Made by a program: the position numbers and the translations under genes. A stretch of 64,000 nucleotides of DNA from Doryteuthis pealeii (lineage: Eukaryota; Mollusca; Cephalopoda; Myopsida; Loliginidae). The stretch covers positions 51,730,057-51,794,056 of the forward strand of contig CM042157.1 in assembly GCA_023376005.1 (NCBI GenBank). Direction: 5' to 3'. The notes beneath the pieces were generated by a model. It had not been told where the DNA came from, searched no databases, and worked only from the letters and a program-made list of their open reading frames with translations. Of this stretch, positions 48,528 to 58,705 are shown piece after piece; the stretch's first letter is position 1, and the number at the start of each line of letters is the position of its first letter.

Positions 48528-50122
48528 GATATATACACAAACATAGAACAATAAACAATTAACAACAAAAACTTACAAGAAATAGAGGAGGGAGAAATGC
48601 AGTATAGCCAAATGCAGCAAGATCAATCCGACTATTATTCAGCTCATTAATCCACTTTAATCATGGACTATTTAAGGCTATGAGCATTCTACCAGATGGA
48701 CTATCTGGTAGAATGCTGAAGGGGTGCTAGCTACTCTACAACATACATTAACACTGATTAAAACTTTTTTAGAACTATAAAATTCTAATGACTTCTGTAT
48801 ATACTTGTGTGGAAATTTAGAAAAAATTGCCACAAATATTAGGTTGATCAACTTGAAAAAAATCACTTTCATGTAAATATTTTTCATCAGCCACTGTATA
48901 TTTATTGCCAATGGTCTTTCTTAAGAAGTCTTTAAAGAATTGATAGATTAATTAAAAGATTTTCCAATTTGATATTGATTAAAGAAATCATTGCCTGTAA
49001 GGACATGGTTGAAATATTTAAAACAAAAAATGCTTATTTGGAGGAGAGAGGTTGAGTGAATGGACAGAATTTAATAAAGTGTTTACTTTCTATTAATTCA
49101 ATTTTTGATAAAATTATTTTTACAACTTTGATTAAGTGACATGTCCTTATGAAATGACACCATTGCCATTGAACAAACTGGGTATTATTTAATCCATTTT
49201 TTTAATTCCATATGATAATATACACCATAAATTAATTGATTTTATTTCATACAGTTAAACATAATTAATGCAGATCTCTACATTTTTTTCTCTCATTCGG
49301 TTCAATTGGAATCCATTTATCAATCTTCATTCTGTTACTAATCACCTTTAAATGACTTAAAAGGGTTTGAATCAATATATATATATAAAAAATAATTTTT
49401 TAAATTATTTTCAGTTTTTGTCCTCAAACCTTCATTACTACTTGATGGTTTTGGTCAGATTAAATATATTAAGCACTCAATTCTCCTCTGAGACTGAAAT
49501 CTCCACTTGCAAAATATTGAAAGTAAAATATTTATTCACTAACATCATTGTCCCTGAATACCAAATTTATGGTACAACTTCAGCTCTGTTATGACTCAGC
49601 TTGAATTCATGCAAGTATAAAATGTGAAAAATCATGAGTAGAAAAGCTTTTCATATTTGCTTAAAAACAATGTGGTAAAAGTTAATGAAACTTTTACTAA
49701 ATAATCAGCAAATAATGTTTTGTTTTATGTAAAAATAGAACATCAATTAAAATGTTATAGTTTTTGAAAAAATCCTAAAGGTGTCAAACAAAAATAGACA
49801 TTTCATGTTAAACACAACCTTATAATATGCAATTTGTTTTTGTTTTTTTGTAAACATTTTTTTATGTAGTCCCCCTTTCCAGGATTCTTCTATTGTTATA
49901 TTATCTTACTCTTGTTTGGCATAGAATTTAGATAGTTTAAAAAGATTTAAAATGGTTGCTGAAACTGTTGGGTCAAATAAGTGTAATTGAAAAGTGACCA
50001 CCAAGATCAAGTGAGAACTTGGTTGTTATTGGATATCTCTGTCAGGTGACTAAAATCCTTGAAGTTTGGAAGTTGCGGTTGTCTAGTTTTCATCTCTGGC
50101 TTCCTGGATTTGTGAAACAGAT
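48528..50122. other. AT-rich interval with a hairpin and a stray LTR piece
   Basis: No gene is recognised. It contains the hairpin 48683-48717 and, at 49462-49490, a 29-bp perfect inverted copy of the LTR segment 48472-48500. The open frame 49367-49594 crosses that piece and has no domain. Confidence 0.6.
48683..48717. repeat. 35-bp hairpin
   Basis: AGCATTCTACCAGAT and ATCTGGTAGAATGCT are perfect inverted copies around a 5-nt loop. Confidence 0.93.
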
Positions 50123-50131
50123 AATGTAAGT

Positions 50132-51995
50132 AGCATTCCCAGTTGATTTTTTTATTTGAGGTTATTGTTATTTAATCATGTTAGTTATATAGAGCTTTGT
50201 AAATGGAGTTCAGAACTGTTTGAATTATGCAAATATCCCCAGTGGTTCAAAAGTTATGAGAATTTAAAGCCCCGAAATTGGGGGTACAAAAGTGGACATG
50301 ATTTTGATAAAAAAAAATATTTCAACTCATGAACAAGAAATTCAGTAATTTCTTCACCATTTCTTTATTTTTTAAACAATTTTGATAAAACTTTGCATTC
50401 TTATGTAAAATTGTATGTTTTTTTTATTCTGGACTTAAATTTTATGTATCTCCATGCTAGAACCCAATATTTAGGGAATAAAAAGTAGGGATATCAAGAT
50501 TTTTGTGTTTTTTTTAAGTTTACCACAAGATTATTCAACATTCTCATTTTTATACACATATATAATATTAATTTAGATATATAACATCACTTTGAACTTA
50601 AAAATACATTTCTAAATGCTTATGTTGAATTATATAAAAGAAATAGATTACCTATTTACAAATTTTTTTTACATAAACCTGGTCCGCTGTGTTTTATTTA
50701 CATTTATCGTAATTTTAAGTTGTTTTTTTGTTTGTTTTTATTTCTAACCATATAAATATTTTAAAAATTGGATGAGAAATAAGCGATGAATCACTATTTA
50801 AACTTTACAGTCTGGATAAACGATGCCTAGTTGAAAGTTGTTTACGTTATGGAAGAAACAACTAAATTTGAGTTTTTTTTTTTTCAAAATCCAAAGTTTC
50901 AAAGCAAATCCCTGATGGTATCCAATCGTTTTTATTTCACATATTTTATATGGAAATAATCCTAAGGCTGTCTAGTATTCAACACATAGTGCTTTCTTTT
51001 TGCTAATCTTAGATTTTTTGAAAAAATTGCTTTTAACTTTGGTCTATTGTAGTTTCACTCCCAAAGGTCGGAAAATAAAAAAACAAATTTCTGCTTGTAG
51101 TTAAAAGTGTCCCCTATTTAATCATAATATTTCAAGAATATTAATAAAGATTAACCACTTTGATTTTACGAAAAAAATAACACAGAAAATTCAACCGCGG
51201 AACAAAATTTCTATCACTCATTTTCGGCCAATTTAACACAAAATACCGTTTAACTTGCTGTTAAAGATAATTCAATGGATAAAAAACACTTAAAAATTAC
51301 ATATTCAGAAAGATTATTTTTTAAATTGGGCCCGAAATACGCTAGTAATTACCTTTTTAAGCTGATAAGGTCAAAATTATGAGAAATTGTTTACATTTGA
51401 AAATTTGAAAAATTTGATGGTTTTCTTTTATCAATTAAAACTTTGAGCAAAATCCCTGACGGTATACAATCGTTTTTATTTCACACATTATATATGGAAA
51501 TAATCCTGAGTCTGTCTTCTATTACTGGTATAATGCTTTTTTTTTTTTTGCTTCTCTTATATTTTTTAAAGAAATTGCCTTCAAATTCACTGTATTGTAT
51601 TTTCACTTCCATGGGGCCTAGAAAAAAAAAAGTGGTCCTGTTTGTACTTCAGGTGTCTTCTAATTGAGTGTAAAATTTCAAGAATATTGATAAAGATTAG
51701 CCACTATGATTTTGAAAAACAAAGTAGCGTGTAAAAATTAGTCTTTAAAAAAAAATGTCATATTTTATGTTTTCGTTTTTTCGAAGCAAAATATCATTTT
51801 AACTCGCTGTAAAAAATTATTCAATTGATAATAACATGTAAAAATTATATATTTAGAAAAATTATTTTCTCTTCTTTCCAACCATATAAATATTTTTAAG
51901 ATTGGTTCAGAAATACTCGAGAAATTGCAAATTTTACTGATTAAGGTCGCAAATTTGAAAATGTCCGCATTTATCAGCTAAATGCTTGTAATGCT
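50132..51995 (+). mobile_element. Interspersed repeat R1, copy with target duplication
   Basis: This 1864-bp copy is bounded by AGCATTCCCAG and CTTGTAATGCT, i.e. inverted ends AGCATT(C/A)C(C/A)AG. It is flanked by AATGTAAGT at 50123-50131 and 51996-52004, a perfect 9-bp direct repeat. That defines the element ends and fits a cut-and-paste DNA transposon. It codes for no recognisable transposase and lacks the family F insertion seen in other copies. It holds two or three of the roughly 575-bp blocks (AACTTGCTGTTAAAGATAA near 51253, AACTCGCTGTAAAAAATT near 51800). Confidence 0.78.
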
Positions 51996-52004
51996 AATGT
52001 AAGT

Positions 52005-54680
52005 CGTCAATGAATAAAATCATTTGCACAAAAGAAGATATGTCCATTGTTGTTCATCTCCGTAAGAACATGAATCAGTGGGGTCACTCCAGAGATAATG
52101 ATGGCATGGTGATGAGATGGTGACGAGAAGCGACGACAGGCCTGAGAGAAGAAGAGGTACTATCTTCTCAGAGATCTTGGTAAATTCTGATTATGGTCCC
52201 AAACCATTAGTACTAACATCCCAAATCACCTGTCATTCTAAACTCCTCTACTATTAAATATACTCAATTAATAATTGTAACTGCTTGAAAGTCCATTCAT
52301 CCTGCTTTTAAAATTTGAAGTCACACCTTCTGTAGATTAATCAATTTATTGAAATGTCATTTCGCTTAAATTAGATGAACTAATAGACAAAATACTTTGT
52401 TGTTTTAGTCTGATGCCTGCATTTTCTGTCTTAGAATAGTTAAAATTCATAAAACTCGTCCTATGTGATGGTTGGAATAAACCCAATGATAGAATAATTT
52501 CTCATTTCACTTGGGAACCTAATAGGAGTGTGTTTTCTCACCATTGTGGGCCTTTAGTTTGTAAATAAAACCTTATTTGTGTTGAATGCTTTTAATTAAA
52601 AAACAGATTTTGTGTGTAGAATAACTTAATCTATCATAAAACAAAATTGGCTTCATGTAAGAATGTTTTCAGATAAAAAGATATATCTTTTTATCTGAAA
52701 AATGTGATCATTGAATGTCAAAAATAATTGGTTATTGTCTGTTCTATGTATTTATTTATTTATTTTTGTGCAGCATCTGTTTTGGAGATGAGGACGTATA
52801 TTCTGTAACTGTATATAGAAAATACAATATTGTTTCCTGAAAAGTTATGTTCATTTTTAATAAATATATATGTAAACGTGGACAAAATGGATTCTAATGA
52901 ACTGGCCACTGGTCCTGTCTTTTTCAGTCTCCGCGACAATATACTTAACCGCTTTATCCAACCGTCTGCCTCTTATACTAGTTCTGTCTCTTTATACCAG
53001 TTTTGGCTGGCCGAAATTTGCATATGTTACAAATCTTGTCTCGCCAGCGATGTGATTTGTGACTTATAAATTGCACCCCCAAAGACGCTTCTATTTTTCT
53101 TTTTACTTACGGCACTGCATGCAAAACACGTTCGCGCTCGTTTCGAACATTAAGGTAGGCCATTTCGCTCATCACATTTCATTTCTCTTGTTCGACCGAC
53201 TCACCACTGGTATTTTATCCAGCCAGGGATGGTTGCTAAATTTACGTAAGCGTCCGCTGTCCTGTCTACACACGCAGCATGCCACTCGTTGTCTCTTTGA
53301 ATGACGAACCGTAGTTAGCTTATCAAAGGCAGCAGTCTGTGGGTTCTGACTTTCAATTTCGCTACAATATAGGAGAATCGTTTTTATAAAAAATAACTTT
53401 TTTACAAAGTGGTGTAGATCTAATATGTGCATGTATTGACTGGCAAATGTATTAAATATTTTAAGTTTATTTTAATAGATGTGTATCAGTTCCATTTCTT
53501 TTTGCACCATTAAGCAGCACATGAGAGTTGTTGGATACCCTGTTGACAATGAGCCAAAAGATGGGTCAATATATTTTTTCCATAATTTATTAATTTATAA
53601 GTATACAAATAATATCAAAATTAATATTATAAAAAACAATTTTCTGTTTATTACTTCTAAACATTACTTTTTATACATTGTATATTTATTCATGAACATG
53701 GATGGGAAAGGGTTAAATATACATCTGTTGCACATAAAGGCAAAATACTCAAAACTAGATCTATAATTTACCTAACTAGTTCTCTCCTTCCCTTCACTCC
53801 TATTCTTATTGTGTATGCGATTAGTGCATTGATTTACAAGTTTATGTGTTTGTAAACAGTTTATTAGTTGAACATGTGGAGTTGGGTTTTGAAGGAAAAG
53901 GTTAAAATTGATTTATCTGACTTTCTCAGTTTCCTTTTTAGAGAGAATTGTAAGCCCAAATTTGATGCTATCTAAAGTCAATAAGTCATTATTTCTTCCT
54001 GTTCATGAGAACAATTGTATAATTTAGAGACCTTTCTTCAACATTATCTGTATCTAAATAATTGTATTTTCAATTTTATTTCTTAGCAAATATTGTGTAA
54101 TTTCACACCTTGATTTTCTCTGGATAAAATATTGCTGTGGAGATCTATAATCTTTCAATGAAGCCTATTTGTTAACCTCTCTATTTCACACTTCAAGACG
54201 ATTTAGTAAATTACCTGCTTAACCAAGTAAAATCTTATTTTCAGTAAGTAAATTATATTATTTTGCTTTAGAATTCTAACTTTATTAAACTACTAAAAAA
54301 AAAAGACTAATTAGTATTTATTTATACATAACTCATAATTGAAAAATATTATTAATCATTTTTAAAGCATTAAGATGTTGTAATGATTTAAATAAGGGTA
54401 ATTAAAACAGACACACACACACTTCTGAAGTAAAATTTATGATTTGGACATTTGAACTGTTCCATTGCTAAAATCCACTGTTGTGTTGGGCTGTGTTTTA
54501 TCTAATCTACTAATATATTATCAGACTGTTATTGAGTAATATTTCTTCATTTATGACTTGTTCTAAACTATTTGAAATTGGTTATGTTATTTGGAAGGTA
54601 ATAAAAGAAATTATTTACAGACCTGAATATTAATGTTAATTAATGCTAGATGCAATCAAAATACCTATCAATTTTTATAC
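52005..54680. other. Interval without recognised genes
   Basis: Mostly AT-rich unique-looking sequence. It includes the palindrome 52667-52700 and a less AT-rich patch at 52890-53335, where open frames lie on both strands (52830-53069, 53059-53304 plus; 53172-53432 minus) with no domain I recognise. A host intron or a decayed element are both possible. Confidence 0.5.
52667..52700. repeat. 34-bp perfect palindrome
   Basis: TTTCAGATAAAAAGATA followed at once by its exact reverse complement, with no loop. Confidence 0.95.
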
Positions 54681-54705
54681 ATATTATTATTATTATTATT
54701 ATTAC
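54681..54705. repeat. (ATT)n microsatellite
   Basis: About eight ATT units, at the 3' side of the minus-strand LINE tail fragment, possibly its simple-repeat tail. Confidence 0.9.
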
Positions 54706-55062
54706 TACCACCATCTGCAGAAAACTGTAAGGGTTCCTTGCATATATTTCCACATACAAGACCTCTATTTCGTTCTGTCTTTCCACTGTTAGTAGAAATA
54801 GTTCTGTGTCCCCTTCTATTAGCCCACACCATCATATTCATGATTTCCTTTTGAGTCTTCTGTTGGTAAAGTCATTTTGGTATGAATGGTTAACATAGCT
54901 GGTATTGTTTTTGTATCGCATGTGATTATCAAACCATTTCATCATTTTCTTCTTGATAATGTCAGTGATTTTATTTGATATTCCAATGTCACTCTTTATA
55001 TCATCCATTTTGATGGGATTAATGTGAGAAATTCTGATTATAGTTCTGAGGCAAGCATACAT
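54706..55062 (-). pseudogene. LINE C-terminal tail fragment
   Basis: The minus-strand frame 55062-54838 reads ISNKITDIIKKKMMKWFDNH, then YVNHSYQNDF and NRRLKRKS. After a frameshift comes LIEGDTELFLLTVERQNEI, then YARNPYSFLQMV. I recognise the order (I-x-x-x-IKKRRLKWFGH, YVN-x-x-Y-x-x-DF, RRGRP, D-x-x-PLLTxERQ-x-x-x-R, ARxPxGFL) as the end of a LINE reverse transcriptase protein. The RT domain itself is absent. It is a different LINE family from those at 11813-12182 and 62309-64000. Confidence 0.62.
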
Positions 55063-56160
55063 ATACTATTTGGTTAATACAGCTTGCTTTAATTTCTGAC
55101 CACTGACAATCCCTTTTCTTGATTTTCACTAAGCAACATACTGATAGATTGCTGAAGCTTGCTAAAACAAATGTTAGGTTAAAAATTGCAAAATTTGATG
55201 TTTAATTTTTTAATTTTTGTTTTGTTTTGTTTTCTGTAATCCTGCTTGAAATACTCAGTTTTTAGTACAGAACATAAGAAAATTCTATACCAGGTTCAAA
55301 AACTGTTGTTGCTAAAATACAATCTTATTATTATGATTCCTTTTTATTTTGCCCTAAAGTTTATTGTTACTAAATATGCAATTAAACATGAAAATTTTTA
55401 TGTATTTATTTGATAAATCCTACCTGTGACACATTAAACAGTTATTTAATATATATTGTAAGCTGATTAATTATAAAACTGTAATTATTAATAGTTAGCT
55501 TCCACTGATCAACTCTGACCATTTAAGCAGAATTTGCAGTTGAAAATTACAGGACAGATTTCTTTTCAATGTCTCTCTTTTGAATGACTTGAGAATTTAC
55601 TTTATTTCCTGCCTTTACCAAAAATTGTTTTATCAAAATATTTCAGCATACAGAATAATTTTCCAAATTTTTTAAATTAAAAATCTGAAAATCAAAACAA
55701 AAAAAAATGTATTTGAGACAGATACTACAAAAATATTTGTATTGTTTTATAAAAAATTGTATAAAGAATACATAAAAAAATACAAAGTAAAAGCATGAAT
55801 TTTGATATAGATTTTACATTTAAAAAGTAATTGTTATAATATGTACATCATTGAAATAATTATTACTATTTAAATACAAATACTGATAAAAACTTTTCAT
55901 AACTTTTAGATTTGGAATATGATTTTACTTTAAAAAGTATTTTGCTTCTTGCACAAATTATTTGGAATGCAAAGAGTTAAGCATATATTTCAATTGATGG
56001 CATGAAATATCTAGCCGTAAGATGTTTCTACCATTACAAATGATAATTTAAATAGTAAAAACTTTTAGAAAAGTACAATTGCTACAATAAAAATATTTGT
56101 TGTTAGACTCTGTCATTTGATAATTTTTTTTTGTTTTGTTTTGCTTTAAGGTATCTATAA
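55063..56160. other. AT-rich interval, nothing recognised
   Basis: A/T runs and short TTTTGTTTTG-type sequence near 55220 and 56130. No coding frame, repeat edge or RNA is seen. Confidence 0.6.
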
Positions 56161-56164
56161 AATA

Positions 56165-56540
56165 TTGAATCTGGGTAATTCCATGTCAAATCACCCACCC
56201 CCTTCAATTTTTCTGAGATTTTGTACAGGTGTTGACAAGGTTAAAGTTAGACAATCCCCCAAACTTGAGCTTCCAATTTGAAATATTTGCCGAGTTATAT
56301 CAATTTTAAACTGGAAAAATTTGAGAGGGTGCGAGAAAAATGGCGACATTTTGTAATCTATTTTTGTCTATAAAATGTGTTCTAGAGCTCCCCTACTCCT
56401 AAAAATTGGTTTATAGAAGCTTTTAGGTCAGAGGAATCCAAAAATGTTATCAAAATAAGCATAAAATTAACCCTTTTTAGGTTATTAATGATTTCTGATT
56501 TTTTTCAGTGCAAGATCAATAAGTGAAAAAATCACAATGT
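56165..56540. repeat. Less AT-rich repeat-like segment
   Basis: The stretch GGGTAATTCCATGTCAAATC...ATGGCGACATTTTG stands out from its surroundings in composition and resembles a repeat type seen in many marine invertebrates (from memory, unverified). It ends close to where the gypsy element begins. No coding content. Confidence 0.3.
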
Positions 56541-56579
56541 GGCACTACATATAATTTCTTTTTCCTTTAAATTATTATT

Positions 56580-57135
56580 CTACATATATTGAACATTATT
56601 TGTACCAAAAATGGAGTTTGGTTTTTGCTCACCAGTGAAGTTACAACGTATATTATTTGGGACTAGCAATTTGAGTAAGGGTTTCAATCTCTCTGGATCT
56701 GGCACCATTGAACCATTGCTTATTGTATAGCCCAGTAGCTTTCTTTTATTTTGTCTGAACGAGCATTTGTCATTATTTAAGGTGATGTTGTATTTATGGA
56801 CGGCATCCATGAACAGTCTGAGGTTTTTGTCGTCTTTTTTGTTGTGGCCACACACGGTCACATTGTCTATATAGGCAAAAGTGTCTTTTAATTTTTCTTC
56901 AGTTATAATTTTGTTGATTATTCTTTGAAAACTGGTATAACCGTCCAGCTGCTTCAAATGCAGTGTAGGGTTTATCCTTTGTCTTAATGGCTACCTGATG
57001 ATAAGCACTCTTTAAATCTAGTGTGCTGAATATACGATATTTAGCTATTTCGCATAACATTTCATCTATTCGAGGCAATGGAAATGCGTCCAGCAATGTG
57101 AACCGATTTATTATCTGGGAATAGTCAATAACCAT
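56580..57135 (-). pseudogene. Ty3/gypsy reverse transcriptase core (second element)
   Basis: Two overlapping minus-strand frames. 56899-57135 has MVIDYSQ.INRFTLLDAFPLPRID and FSTLDLKSAYHQVAIK (motif A, catalytic Asp in LDLKSAYHQ). 56580-56957 continues with FQRIINKII and FAYIDNVTVCG (residues 27-37), then LNNDKCSF and LLGYTISNGSM. The catalytic box is normally YxDD; here it is YIDN, so the second catalytic Asp is lost. The reading ends at 56580, with RNase H and integrase absent. It follows protease and Gag of the same element upstream on this strand. Confidence 0.85.
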
Positions 57136-57724
57136 TCTCTTTTATGATTTTCTGTGGCTGTTATTAATACTTGCGCCCTCCATGGTAACGTACTTGGTTC
57201 AATTACTCCTTCCTGAAGCATTCTTTTTATTTCGGATTTTATAAATTGTTTATCGTCGTGCGAATAACGTTGACTTTTTATCACTACTGGTTTGCAATCT
57301 TTTGTTAAGTTTTCGAAAAGTGAGGGATATGGAATATTAACAGTCATCAATCCACAAATTTTTAATGTAGATTTATTTCCACCGAACGGAATTTCAATGG
57401 TAGAGTGTTGTTGAAAAAAGTCATGTCCTAATATCACTTCACAACAAAGATCTTTCATTAAAGATAACTTAACTGCTTTGTACAAGACATTATTATACTG
57501 TAGTTTGCCCGAAAAGTAGATGACAATGATGCGATTGCCATAGTTACTTTCCTCGGAGAGGAAATATAATTCCACCTGTTAATTTTCACTAGACTCTCTC
57601 TAATGTGATTTTCCGAACTGCCAGTGTCTAATAATGCATTGGTGACGATGCTGTTGATTTTAATTTTTATAATAGTTTTTGATAGGCAGTCAGGGAACAC
57701 AGCAAAAGTTGCAGAAAACGGCAT
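57111..57724 (-). pseudogene. Ty3/gypsy protease and RT N-terminal part
   Basis: The frame 57458-57724 contains NALLDTGSSENHI, with the retropepsin triad Asp33-Thr34-Gly35 of that frame. The next frame, 57111-57575, continues the protease/RT linker with VILGHDFFQQHSTI (the LGxDF block of gypsy proteases), then FIKSEIKRMLQEGVIEPST and PWRAQVLI, the first RT motif (EGVIxPSxSPWAxPVVxV in relatives). A one-base shift joins the two frames. The protease would cut the polyprotein, but the frameshift disables it. Confidence 0.82.
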
Positions 57725-57739
57725 TGAAATGATAGAGGG

Positions 57740-58540
57740 GTGGATTTTAGAGGAGTATTTTTGAATGATTTGCAGACTTTCGAAAAATGTCCTATGTTTT
57801 ATTATTTACGGCATTGAATTTCTCTGGTAGGACTTGAGTGCCGTGGGTGTAATCTTAAACCACAGTAATAGCATGTCCATCTGTTCAAGACAGCAGTGAC
57901 AGATTGTTCTGGAAAGTTTGAATGTAGTGCATTTTGGTCAGAGGAATAAGTTAGACTATCATTGTGAGGGGAGCAGTAAGAACAGGTTGTTTTACGGTGG
58001 CACCTATAGTGTCAGGTTGAAAATAAGCACCGGATTGCTGTATAGCAAGTTCGCATGTATATGCTTGTTTGTAAGCTGTTTTTAAAGTTAGTCTTATTTT
58101 CAAGAAATCGTTGTCTTACCTGGACATTGCGTAGACCATTTACAAAGGCATCTAAGATGTGTTCCTCTTGTGCCTCAATTGCAGTCATAGGACGGAAATT
58201 GCAATCCTTGCTTAAAGTTCGAAGGGTTTTTAGAAAATGGTCCAATGTTTTGCCCGATTCCTGTCACCGAGTGGCGAGTACATGCCGAGCGAATAGTTCA
58301 TTTTTTGGTTTTATGTAGGTTGAGTGTAGCCTTTCTATAGCTTCTTCATACTGTCAGTTGACTCAGTGAGACACGTAGTTAGTCAGAAGGGCACACTTGT
58401 TAATGGGCCGACTTGGGTTTTCAAATAGCGTTTCAGTGAAGTTGGCAAAAGTTTCTAGCCTGTGTGTCCAGCGTTTGTCGGCTGCTTCACATTCTGAGTC
58501 ATAGGTAGATCGCTCTGGCCACATAAAGTGTTCCATTGTA
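57740..58540 (-). pseudogene. Ty3/gypsy Gag with zinc knuckles (second element)
   Basis: The minus strand from an ATG near 58537 reads MEHFMWPERS, RWTHRLETFANF and NPSRPINKCALLTNYV, then after stops YEEAIERLHSTYIKPKNELF and, in the frame 58012-58245, FLKTLRTLSKDCNF and EEHILDAFVNGLRNVQVRQR, typical of mag-like gypsy Gag. Near 57780-57880 come CYYCGLRLHPRH and GHFSKVC, parts of two CCHC zinc knuckles. Stops and frameshifts are frequent. Gag, protease and RT are in the expected order on one strand, so this is one decayed element. Confidence 0.72.
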
Positions 58541-58705
58541 AAGTGAAATAAATTGTAGTAAAAACAGAAACAGTGATTTAGATGTTTGAAAAGCTTTATT
58601 TCACTTTACTCTGACTACAATCTGACTGATGTAGTCAGAGTGCTACTTTTATACAGACTCAGATATTCAAGGGAAAGGTAATTAAGGTGGATTTATTAGT
58701 ATATT
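58541..58705 (-). promoter_or_regulatory. LTR-like leader of the second gypsy element
   Basis: Upstream of Gag on the minus strand lie a TATA-like GTATAAAAG (58655-58647), a hairpin CTCTGACTACA/TGTAGTCAGAG (58609-58641) and an AATAAA signal (58600-58595). This order (TATA, transcribed stem-loop, AATAAA) is that of an LTR's U3-R border. No second LTR is seen, so the exact ends are not defined. TGTTCACAATATAC near 58713 is a possible TG start. Confidence 0.5.

Noticed and set aside
55320..55360. Rho-independent terminators or other bacterial signals in T runs
   Set aside because: T runs are everywhere in this AT-rich eukaryotic sequence and there are no bacterial genes for them to serve.
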